This document shows, in pieces, positions 16,131-24,300 of a stretch of 64,000 nucleotides of DNA. The DNA comes from Actinomadura spongiicola. Lineage in GTDB: Bacteria > Actinomycetota > Actinomycetes > Streptosporangiales > Streptosporangiaceae. The translations under genes were made by a program, and so were the position numbers. Under the pieces are notes generated by a model. The model saw nothing but the letters and a program-made list of their open reading frames with translations, had not been told where the DNA came from and did no database searches. The stretch spans positions 1 through 64,000 of the forward strand of contig NZ_QVNQ01000012.1 of the NCBI RefSeq assembly GCF_003432485.1. Reading direction: 5' to 3'. The first letter of the stretch is position 1, and every line of letters begins with the position of its first letter.

Positions 16131-16149
16131 CGCGCTGACGTCGACGTGG
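16122..16149 (+). promoter_or_regulatory. Attenuator stem-loop 1 before leuS
   Basis: CCACGTTGACG (16122-16132) pairs with CGTCGACGTGG (16139-16149) with one G-U pair; the left arm overlaps the end and stop codon of the leader peptide. A ribosome stalled on the Leu codons or finishing the peptide would change whether this stem can form. Its right arm abuts the terminator stem, so a full switch of exclusive structures cannot be proved by eye. Confidence 0.6.
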
Positions 16150-16150
16150 T

Positions 16151-16177
16151 GGCCCCTCCTGCGCGAGGGGCCCTTTC
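16151..16177 (+). terminator. Intrinsic terminator of the leuS attenuator
   Basis: GGCCCCTC, loop CTGCGC, GAGGGGCC, then CTTTC. It lies 21 bases after the leader peptide stop and 66 before the leuS start. It could alternatively end the upstream zinc-ribbon transcript, but the leader peptide makes attenuation more likely. Confidence 0.75.
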
Positions 16178-16243
16178 ATGTCGGAGGACGGCCCACCGCC
16201 TTGGTGCAGCCAGCGAGCGAGCAAGAAACCGGAGTCTGGAAAC

Positions 16244-18763
16244 GTGAGCAGCGACGTCACCCCTCGCACGACGACGAGGGGAACAGGAGGGTCGTCCCCC
16301 CTGAACGACTCGTACGATCCACGGGCCGTTCAGGACAAATGGCAGGCCCGATGGGCGGAGCTCGAACCGTTCGCGGCCGACGAGAAGGACGACACCCGGG
16401 AACGGCGCTACGCGCTGGACATGTTCCCCTACCCGAGCGGTGACCTGCACATGGGCCACGCGGAGGCGTTCGCCATCGGCGACGTCCCCGCCCGGTACTG
16501 GTTCCAGCGCGGCTTCAACGTCCTGCACCCCATCGGCTGGGACTCCTTCGGCCTGCCCGCCGAGAACGCCGCCATCAAACGCGACTCGCACCCCGCCGAA
16601 TGGACCTACGCCAACATCGAGACCCAGGCGACGTCGTTCCACCGCTACGCCCCGTCGTTCGACTGGACGCGGCGGCTGCACACGTCCGACCCCGAGTACT
16701 ACAGGTGGACGCAGTGGCTGTTCCTGCGCTTCTACGACCGCGGCCTGGCCTACCGTAAGGGGGGCCACGTCAACTGGTGCCCGAAGGACCAGACCGTCCT
16801 GGCCAACGAGCAGGTCGTCGGCGGGCACTGCGAACGCTGCGGCACCCTGGTCGAGAAGCGCGTCCTGACCCAGTGGTACTTCAAGATCACCGACTATGCC
16901 GACCGGCTGCTGGACGACATGGAGCAGCTGGAGGGCAAATGGCCCGAGCGCGTCCTGCTGATGCAGCGCAACTGGATCGGCCGCTCCACCGGCGCCGACG
17001 TCGACTTCGTCATCGAGGGACGCGACGAGCCCGTCACCGTCTACACCACCCGGCCCGACACCCTGTTCGGCGCGACGTTCATGGTCGTCGCCGCCGACGC
17101 CGCCCTGGCCGAGGAGATCTGCGCCCCCGACCAGCGGGCCGCGTTCGAGGCGTACCGCGATGAGGTCTCCCGCGAGAGCGAGATCGAGCGGCTGTCCACC
17201 GAACGTGAGAAGACCGGCGTGTTCCTGGGTCGCTACGCGGTGAACCCGGTCAACGGGGAGCGGCTGCCGATCTGGGCGTCGGACTACGTCCTGGCCGAAT
17301 ACGGCCATGGCGCGATCATGGCGGTTCCGGCGCACGACCAGCGCGACCTGGACTTCGCGCTGAAGTTCGGCCTGCCCGTCCGCGTCGTCGTCGACACCGG
17401 CCTGCCCGACCCGGCCGACACCGGCGTCGCCACGCCAGGCGACGGCGCGATCGTCAACTCCGGGCCGATCGACGGGCTGGCGAAGGACGCGGCGATCTCC
17501 CGCATCATCGAGATCCTGGAGTCGCGGGGCACCGGCCGCGCCGCCGTGAACTTCCGGCTGCGCGACTGGCTGGTGTCACGGCAGCGGTTCTGGGGCTGCC
17601 CGATCCCGATCGTGCACTGCGAGGCGTGCGGCGAGGTCCCCGTCCCCGACGAGCAACTGCCGGTGACGCTGCCCGAGGGACTGCGCGGCGCCGACCTGGC
17701 CCCGAAGGGCACCTCCCCGCTGGCCGCCGCGACCGACTGGGTGAACGTGGCATGCCCCAAATGCCACGGCCCCGCCAAACGCGACACCGACACCATGGAC
17801 ACGTTCGTCGACTCGTCCTGGTACTTCTTCCGCTACTGCTCGCCCCACTACGAGGACGGCCCGTTCGACGTCGAGCAGGTCCGTAAGTGGATGCCGGTCG
17901 ACCAGTACACGGGCGGTGTCGAGCACGCCATCCTGCACCTGCTGTACAGCCGGTTCTTCACCAAGGTCCTGTACGACATGGGCATGGTCGGGTTCACCGA
18001 GCCGTTCCGCCGGCTGCTGAACCAGGGGCAGGTCATCAACCAGGGCAAGGCGATGTCGAAGTCGCTGGGCAACGGCGTCGACCTGGGCGAGCAGATCGCC
18101 GAGTTCGGGGTGGACGTCGTCCGGCTGGCGATCCTGTTCTCCGGACCGCCGGAGGACGACATCGACTGGGCGGACGTGTCCCCGCACGGCATGGCGAAGT
18201 TCCTGTCCCGCGTGCACCGCATCGCCGCCGAGGTCACGTCCCCGCCCGGCGCCGACGCCACGTCCGGCGACCAGGCCCTGCGCCGCGTCACCGCCCGCAC
18301 GATCGACGAGGCCACCACCCTGATCGAGACGCAACGGTTCAACGTGGCGATCGCCCGGATCATGGAACTGGTCACCGCGACCCGCAAGGCCATCGACTCG
18401 GGCCCCGGCCCCGCGGACCCCGCCGTCCGGGAGGCGGCCGAGGCCATGGCGGTGATGCTGTCGCTGTTCGCGCCCTACACCGCCGACGAGACCTGGGAAC
18501 TGCTGGGCCGCGCCGCACCGGTGATCAACGCTGGTTGGCCCTCCGCCGACCCGGCCCTGCTGGTGGAGGAGTCGGTGACCTGCGTCGTCCAGGTCGCCGG
18601 GAAGGTCCGGGACCGCCTGGAGGTTCCGCCCGGCATCACGGAGGCCGACCTGGAACGTCAGGCCCTGGCCTCGACCAAGGTCCAGGACGCCCTGGGCGGC
18701 GCCGAGATCGCCAAGATCATCGTTCGCCCGCCCAAGATCGTGAACGTCGTCCCCAAGCGCTGA
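16244..18763 (+). CDS. leuS: Leucyl-tRNA synthetase
   Basis: An 839-residue class Ia synthetase that charges tRNA-Leu in the cytoplasm. The HIGH-type motif is HMGH near residue 70, the editing (CP1) domain follows ([20 protein letters not shown] and [15 protein letters not shown]), and the KMSKS-type motif is KAMSKS near 602. Zinc-type cysteines appear around [13 protein letters not shown] and CERCG. The start is taken as GTG 16244, with GGAG about nine bases upstream; ATG 16178 lies on the edge of the terminator and has no ribosome site. Expression is probably governed by the leucine leader peptide and terminator upstream. A strong hairpin follows the stop. Confidence 0.96.
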   Translation: MSSDVTPRTTTRGTGGSSPLNDSYDPRAVQDKWQARWAELEPFAADEKDDTRERRYALDMFPYPSGDLHMGHAEAFAIGDVPARYWFQRGFNVLHPIGWDSFGLPAENAAIKRDSHPAEWTYANIETQATSFHRYAPSFDWTRRLHTSDPEYYRWTQWLFLRFYDRGLAYRKGGHVNWCPKDQTVLANEQVVGGHCERCGTLVEKRVLTQWYFKITDYADRLLDDMEQLEGKWPERVLLMQRNWIGRSTGADVDFVIEGRDEPVTVYTTRPDTLFGATFMVVAADAALAEEICAPDQRAAFEAYRDEVSRESEIERLSTEREKTGVFLGRYAVNPVNGERLPIWASDYVLAEYGHGAIMAVPAHDQRDLDFALKFGLPVRVVVDTGLPDPADTGVATPGDGAIVNSGPIDGLAKDAAISRIIEILESRGTGRAAVNFRLRDWLVSRQRFWGCPIPIVHCEACGEVPVPDEQLPVTLPEGLRGADLAPKGTSPLAAATDWVNVACPKCHGPAKRDTDTMDTFVDSSWYFFRYCSPHYEDGPFDVEQVRKWMPVDQYTGGVEHAILHLLYSRFFTKVLYDMGMVGFTEPFRRLLNQGQVINQGKAMSKSLGNGVDLGEQIAEFGVDVVRLAILFSGPPEDDIDWADVSPHGMAKFLSRVHRIAAEVTSPPGADATSGDQALRRVTARTIDEATTLIETQRFNVAIARIMELVTATRKAIDSGPGPADPAVREAAEAMAVMLSLFAPYTADETWELLGRAAPVINAGWPSADPALLVEESVTCVVQVAGKVRDRLEVPPGITEADLERQALASTKVQDALGGAEIAKIIVRPPKIVNVVPKR

Positions 18764-18783
18764 CCCCCGGCACGCCACACCCC

Positions 18784-18813
18784 GTTCACGGCGCCCGACC
18801 GGGCGCCGTGAAC
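18784..18813. terminator. Perfect 13-bp hairpin after leuS
   Basis: GTTCACGGCGCCC, loop GACC, then the exact complement. It ends the leuS transcript. The rest of the gap up to lexA (18814-19061) has a tandem CACCGATGGT pair near 19007-19030 flanked by GGGCGG/CCGCCC that may act as a weaker lexA terminator, and otherwise nothing notable. Confidence 0.8.
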
Positions 18814-19061
18814 GCCCCCTTGACACACTTTTCGGGCCGCTTCGAGGCGGCGACAGAGGCCTACGCCGAGAATTGCGCCCACGAACGTCATCTGGCGTCG
18901 CGCATCTCTGAACCCGGTCGTTCAGGTCGCTGACCGCCGCGCTTCGTCGACCGCTCCAGGTGACGTCAAGCGCCTCAATCCCCTCCAGAACGAACGAAGG
19001 GCGGCCACCGATGGTCACCGATGGTCCGCCCCTGGTTCGTCGCCCGGGAAGGGCGCGGAGG

Positions 19062-19763
19062 TCACATCTTGCGGAGGACCGCCACGACGCGTCCGAGCAC
19101 CGTCGCCTCGTCGGCGGGAATCGGCTCGTACGCCGGGTTCTGCGGCAGCAGCCAGAGGTGCCCGTCGTCGCGGCGCTTGAACGTCTTCACCGTCGCCTCA
19201 CCGTCGATCATGGCGGCCACGATGTCGCCCTGCTCGGCCACCGGCTGCTGCCGGACGACCACCCAGTCACCGTCCGCGATCGCGGCCTCGATCATCGAGT
19301 CACCGGTGACCTTCAGCAGGAAGTGCGTGCCCTCGCCGACGAGCTGCTTCGGCAGCGTGAACACGTCCTCCACGGCCTCCTCGGCGAGGATCGGCCCACC
19401 CGCGGCGATCCGACCGACGAGCGGCACGTACGCGGGCGCGGGCTGTGCGGAGGCCGACTGGACGCCCGCCGCCTCGTAGGTCTCCTCGTCCGTCCGCACC
19501 GGCGTGGCGCCCGGCACCCGCACCTCGACGGCACGCGGCCGGTTGGGGTCGCGGCGCAGGAAACCCTTGCGCTGCAATGCCCGGAGCTGGTGGGACACGC
19601 TGGAGGTGCTGGTCAGCCCGACCGCCTCGCCGATCTCGCGCATCGAGGGCGGGTACCCACGGCGCTGGACCGAGTCGCGGATCACCTCCAGCACCATGCG
19701 CTGCCGCTGCGTCAACCCCGTCTCGTCCATGGGGCCGTCGGGCAGCTCCCGGACCTTGCTCAT
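19062..19763 (-). CDS. lexA: LexA SOS repressor
   Basis: A 233-residue LexA. The N-terminal winged helix (about 16-80, with [20 protein letters not shown]) binds SOS boxes. The S24 autopeptidase domain has the cleavage site Ala121-Gly122 (RIAAGGP), catalytic Ser156 (GDSMIE) and Lys193 (ATVKTF). RecA filaments trigger self-cleavage. It is divergent from the LysM gene and two SOS boxes lie between them, so it is autoregulated. ATG 19763 is used; an in-frame ATG at residue 12 is less likely. Confidence 0.96.
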   Translation of the reverse strand: MSKVRELPDGPMDETGLTQRQRMVLEVIRDSVQRRGYPPSMREIGEAVGLTSTSSVSHQLRALQRKGFLRRDPNRPRAVEVRVPGATPVRTDEETYEAAGVQSASAQPAPAYVPLVGRIAAGGPILAEEAVEDVFTLPKQLVGEGTHFLLKVTGDSMIEAAIADGDWVVVRQQPVAEQGDIVAAMIDGEATVKTFKRRDDGHLWLLPQNPAYEPIPADEATVLGRVVAVLRKM

Positions 19764-19834
19764 CGCTCGTCGCCTCCCGGGCGCCTCGATCCGTCACTCC
19801 TTGTCATGAACGCTATCGCGTCGAAGCGCGATGA

Positions 19835-19850
19835 TCAAACAATTGTTCGA
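19835..19850. promoter_or_regulatory. SOS box (LexA site), lexA-proximal
   Basis: TCAAACAATTGTTCGA matches the actinobacterial SOS box TCGAAC-N4-GTTCGA with one mismatch in the left arm. It lies 72 bp from the lexA start and 89 from the LysM start. Confidence 0.85.
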
Positions 19851-19889
19851 AGTGGTACTCGCTTTTTCTCGGCGCCTCCTGGTAGAACA

Positions 19890-19905
19890 TCGTACAGACG
19901 TTCGA
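19890..19905. promoter_or_regulatory. SOS box (LexA site), LysM-gene-proximal
   Basis: TCGTACAGACGTTCGA matches TCGAAC-N4-GTTCGA with one mismatch. It lies 33 bp before the LysM protein start, placing that gene under direct LexA control. Confidence 0.85.
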
Positions 19906-19938
19906 TCGAAAATGCATTCGACGTCGAGGAGGGGAGAG

Positions 19939-20274
19939 ATGTCCGGTTCGCCGCGCAGTGACCCTGCCCCGATCCGCCTGACCCGCCGCGGACGCGCCGT
20001 CGTCATCTGCTTCGCCGCGACCGTCACGCTCGTCTCGCTGTGGCTGAACGTCGGCCCCGGCGCCCTGGCCGGGGGCCGCGACTCCCGCGACACCCCGTCC
20101 CGCGCCACCAGGACCGTCGTCGTCGAACCAGGCGACACCCTCTGGGACTTCGCCGCCGACGCCGATCCCGACACGGACCCGCGCCTCGTCGTCCAGCGCA
20201 TCATCGACCTCAACGGCCTGGGCGGCGACCCCACCGTCGTGCCGGGCCAAGAGCTCCGCCTCCCCGCCCGATGA
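19939..20274 (+). CDS. SOS-induced LysM membrane protein (DivS/ChiZ/YneA-like division inhibitor)
   Basis: A 111-residue protein with one transmembrane segment (about residues 20-40, VVICFAATVTLVSLWLNV) and a C-terminal LysM domain (VVVEPGDTLWDFAAD ... VPGQELRLP) that binds peptidoglycan outside the cell. Divergence from lexA, SOS boxes in front and nrdR next door match the C. glutamicum divS and M. tuberculosis Rv2719c (chiZ) arrangement, where the gene blocks cell division during DNA damage. ATG 19939 has an excellent GAGGAGGGGAG site; the frame open from 19831 covers the SOS boxes and is not used. Function is inferred from context and domains. Confidence 0.85.
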   Translation: MSGSPRSDPAPIRLTRRGRAVVICFAATVTLVSLWLNVGPGALAGGRDSRDTPSRATRTVVVEPGDTLWDFAADADPDTDPRLVVQRIIDLNGLGGDPTVVPGQELRLPAR

Positions 20275-20727
20275 CCGTACACCCGGCACGTGCGCGAAGC
20301 CCGTTAGCGACCCTTGGAACACATCCCTAAGAAAATGTCTCCCATGTGAGACAGGCCGTCCTCTCCCCGAGCCGGATGCGCGTCCGTTGTGGCGCATGTG
20401 CCCGCGTGCGCGGCCACGGGAGGTCGCCGACCGCCCGGGCCGCGAGACCCGCTAATTTCTGGGACATCTGGGGCCCAAGGGCACCGGCAGCCCCCGTTGT
20501 GACGCCCGGGGGCCGAGGGGAGCGACACGCCCGGGGAGGAAGCCGGGACAGCCGAACATGAGCTGGCCGGACGGGCGGATGTGACGTTCGAGGCACCGGA
20601 TCAGGTTGCACATGCCTGCGCCGAGCCGTACCGTTGACCACAACATCTAGTAGTCACACCAATGTGCTTTACCCATATGTAGCACCGCGCGGCGGTTGAA
20701 GCGTTTTCGTCAGGGGAGGTATCCAAC
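20275..20727. other. 453-bp spacer between the LysM gene and nrdR
   Basis: No convincing gene. An inverted repeat TGTCTC-N6-GAGACA lies at 20336-20353 after the LysM gene and could be a weak terminator. The middle is G+C-rich with several short stems. I looked for the conserved cobalamin-riboswitch core, since NrdJ needs B12, and did not see it. The last 90 bases hold the paired NrdR-box-like sites. Confidence 0.5.
20638..20685. promoter_or_regulatory. Pair of NrdR-box-like sites before nrdRJ
   Basis: Two related AT-rich sites, CCACAACATCTAGTAG (20638-20653) and ACCCATATGTAGCACC (20671-20686), share the pattern ACAT/ATATnTAG; their TAG triplets are 32 bp apart, three helical turns, which is the classic spacing of NrdR box pairs. 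They end about 42 bp before the nrdR start. Each match to the consensus is imperfect. Confidence 0.6.
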
Positions 20728-21201
20728 GTGCACTGCCCGTTCTGCCGCAACCCTGACACCAAAGTGATCGACAGTCGTGCGACCGACGACGGGGGCGCCA
20801 TCAGGCGTCGCCGGTCGTGCGCCGAATGCGGTCGGCGATTCACCACACAGGAGAATGTGCTCGTGATGGTGGCCAAGCGAAGCGGGGTCACCGAGCCGTT
20901 CTCCCGAGAAAAGATCATCGCCGGGGTGCGCAGAGCCTGCCAGGGCCGCCCGGTCGACGAGGATGCGCTCGCGAAACTGGGGCAGCGGGTCGAAGAGGCG
21001 ATCAGATCGTCCGGCTCCGCGGAAATCCCCTCCCATGAGGTCGGGCTCGCGATCCTGGGCCCGCTTCGTGAACTCGATGAGGTCGCATATCTGCGATTCG
21101 CCTCGGTCTACCGGAGCTTCGAGTCCATCGACGACTTCGCCAAGGAGATCGAAGCACTGCGAAGGACCGGCTCCCCGGGGGAGCCCGGCCCGTCCCGCTA
21201 G
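20728..21201 (+). CDS. nrdR: NrdR, repressor of ribonucleotide reductase genes
   Basis: A 157-residue regulator with an N-terminal zinc ribbon (Cys3, Cys6, Cys31, Cys34) and an ATP-cone domain (about 46-136) that senses ATP/dATP. It represses ribonucleotide reductase genes when dATP is high. GTG 20728 has GGGGAGG upstream. It is the first gene of an nrdR-nrdJ operon and probably controls itself through the paired sites upstream. Length and motifs are standard. Confidence 0.96.
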   Translation: MHCPFCRNPDTKVIDSRATDDGGAIRRRRSCAECGRRFTTQENVLVMVAKRSGVTEPFSREKIIAGVRRACQGRPVDEDALAKLGQRVEEAIRSSGSAEIPSHEVGLAILGPLRELDEVAYLRFASVYRSFESIDDFAKEIEALRRTGSPGEPGPSR

Positions 21202-21241
21202 GGACGGATTCCGAAACACAGCAGCACACGTAAGAGCGCCA

Positions 21242-21264
21242 CCGCGCGGGCATGGCCCGCGCGG
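21242..21264 (+). promoter_or_regulatory. Hairpin between nrdR and nrdJ
   Basis: CCGCGCGGGC, loop ATG, GCCCGCGCGG: a perfect 10-bp stem with a three-base loop in the 119-bp gap. It may pause or partly end transcription, or be an RNA-processing point, so that NrdR and NrdJ levels differ. It also argues against the ATG at 21252, which lies in the loop, as the nrdJ start. Confidence 0.55.
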
Positions 21265-21320
21265 CGGCGGGGTTGTTCCTGAACAGGGCCCCGGCGGGTG
21301 GGCCCGAGAGGGGGAAGGTC

Positions 21321-24300
21321 ATGACGGAGACGGTGAGCGGCTCGGCGGCACGGCGCGGCAAGGGGGGGCGCAAAGGGCTGAAGGTCGAGCGCATCTTCAC
21401 CACACCCGGCGTGCATCCGTACGACGAGCTGCGCTGGGAACGTCGTGACGTCGTCATGACCAACTGGCGCGACGGCTCGGTGAACTTCGAGCAACGCGGC
21501 GTCGAGTTCCCCGACTTCTGGTCGGTGAACGCCGTCAACATCGTCACCTCGAAGTACTTCCGAGGGGCGGTCGGCACGCCGCAGCGGGAATGGAGCCTGA
21601 AGCAACTCGTCGACCGCGTCGTCCGCATGTACACGGACACGGGCCTCAAAGAGGGCTACTTCGCGTCCGAGCAGGACGCCGAAATCTTCGACCACGAACT
21701 GAAGTACGCCCTCGTCCACCAGCTCTTCAGCTTCAACTCGCCCGTCTGGTTCAACGTAGGCACCAAGTCCCCGCAGCAGGTGAGCGCGTGTCTGCCCTAC
21801 GACTCGCTGGTCAGCACACCCGCGGGACTGGTTCCGATCGGCCGACTGGTGGAGCAGGACGCGGTCGGGGCCAAGGTGTACGACGCCCAGGGGCTCACCC
21901 GCGTCGTCGCCACCAAGGCCAATGGTGTGAAGGATGTGCTCCGCGTCCACACCAAGGCCGGCTACACCTTGGACGTCACCGCCGACCACCTCGTCTGGAA
22001 GGCCACGGGCGCCGGGACGGGACGCTTCGTCCCCGCCGGCGAACTCAAGGTCGGTGACCAGCTCGAATGGCACAGGCGCGACGCCTTCGGCGAATCCGAG
22101 ATCACGCCGCGTGGCTTCGCCGAGGCCGCGCTCGCGGGCTGGCTCCAGTCCGACGGCTTCGTGGGCCGCTACGAGAACGGGACGAACCGTTCGCTGACCA
22201 TCGAGGCCATGACTGTGACCGACGCCGAACGGGAGTGGGTCCAACGTCACCTGAATGTCGTCTTCCCCGACGTTCACCGGCACGAGCGCACCGTCGAAAC
22301 GCAGGACCCCACCCTCGACTGCCGTCGTACCAGGCTCTACGGGAACGTGCTCCAGGAGTTCGTGGACGAGTGGGGGCTGATGGCCCGCGGGGTCGACATG
22401 GTGGTCCCCGAACGGCTGTTCACGGCCCCCCTGCCCGACGTCGCCGCGTACCTCCGCAGCATCTTCCAGGCCGAGGGTTTCGTGTCCGCGCGCCCGTCCT
22501 CGACGGTCATCGAAGTCGACATGATCTCCGAGAAGCTGATTCGCGGCATGCAGCGACTCCTGCTGCGTTTCGGAATCTTCTCAAGGGTCGGCTTCAAGGA
22601 GGACGCGCGGGCGGACCGGCACGGCTGCTGGACGCTCCGCATCCAGAACGCGGGAGATCGCCGCATCTTCGCCGACGAGATCGGATTCGTCGACCCGGCG
22701 AAGGCGCTCAAGATGCACCAGGGTTTCGACAAGCCTGGACGCCCCGCCCACCCGACCAAGCGGCTGGAAATCGCCAAGGTCGAGCACCTGGGTCCCATGG
22801 ACGTCTATGACATCCAAACCGAGAGCGGAGAGTTCCTCTCCGACAACATCCGGGTCCACAACTGCTTCATCCTATCTGTGGACGACACGATGGAGTCGAT
22901 TCTCGACTGGTACAAGGAAGAAGGCGTCATCTTCAAGGGCGGGTCCGGTGCCGGGCTGAACCTGTCACGTATCCGGTCCAGCAAGGAACTGCTCTCGTCC
23001 GGAGGGACGGCCAGCGGACCCGTCTCGTTCATGCGCGGCGCCGACGCCTCCGCGGGGACGATCAAGTCGGGCGGCGCGACGCGGCGGGCCGCCAAGATGG
23101 TGGTGCTGGACGTCGACCACCCCGACATCGAGGAGTTCATCGAGACCAAGGCGCGCGAGGAGGACAAGATCCGCGCGCTGCGGGACGCCGGGTTCGACAT
23201 GGACCTCGGCGGCAAGGACATCGGCAGCGTCCAGTATCAGAACGCCAACAACTCGGTCCGCGTCTCGGACGAGTTCATGCACGCCGTCGAATCCGACGGC
23301 GAGTTCGGGCTGCGCGCCCGGATGACCGGCGAGGTCGTCGAGACCGTCAAGGCCAAGGACCTGTTCCGGCTGATGGCGCAGGCCGCGTGGGAGTGCGCCG
23401 ACCCCGGCATCCAGTACGACGACACGATCAACGACTGGCACACCAACCCCGAAACCGGACGTATCACAGCAAGTAACCCTTGTTCCGAATATATGAGTCT
23501 GGACAACTCGTCCTGCAATCTGGCGAGCATCAACCTGCTCAAGTTCCTCACGGACGAGGGGACGTTCGACGTTCCGAAGTTCGTGAAGCTCACCGAGCTG
23601 ATCATCACGGCGATGGACGTCTCGATCACGTTCGCCGACTTCCCGACGGAGAAGATCGCGGAGACGACGCGCGACTACCGGCAGCTCGGGATCGGGTACG
23701 CCAACCTCGGCGCGCTGCTCATGGCGACCGGGCACGCCTACGACTCCGAGGGTGGACGGGCGATCGCCGCGGCGATCACGTCGCTGATGACGGGTGTCGC
23801 CTACCGCCGGTCGGCGGAGCTCGCCGGTGTGGTCGGTCCGTACGTGGGCTACGCGCGCAACGCCGAGGGGCACAAGCGCGTCATGCGCAAGCACGCCGCC
23901 GCGAACGACGGAATCCGCACTTTGGATGCGATGGACAAGGCGATCCACGCGGCGGCCGCGAAGCAGTGGCAGGAGTGCCTGAAGGTCGGTGAGAAGCACG
24001 GCTACCGGAACGCCCAGGCCAGCCTGCTCGCTCCGACGGGGTGCCTGACGGGCGACACGCTGGTGACGACCGACCGCGGCCTGATGCGCCTGTCCGAGAT
24101 CGGCGACGTGTACGGCGATCGCTGGCAGGACTTGGACATGGTCGTGTCCACCGACGAAGGGCCGCGTCAGGCGACCAAGTTCTTCGTCAACGGTGAGGAG
24201 CCGACCCGCCTCATTCGTACCGGGGGTGGTTACACGATCCAGGGAACTCTGACTCACCGCGTGAAGGTGGTCGAGGCAGGGACGGGCGCATGGGTGTGGC

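Noticed and set aside
20350-20640. Cobalamin riboswitch before nrdRJ
   Set aside because: NrdJ needs B12, but I could not find the conserved B12-box or core; NrdR-type control fits better.
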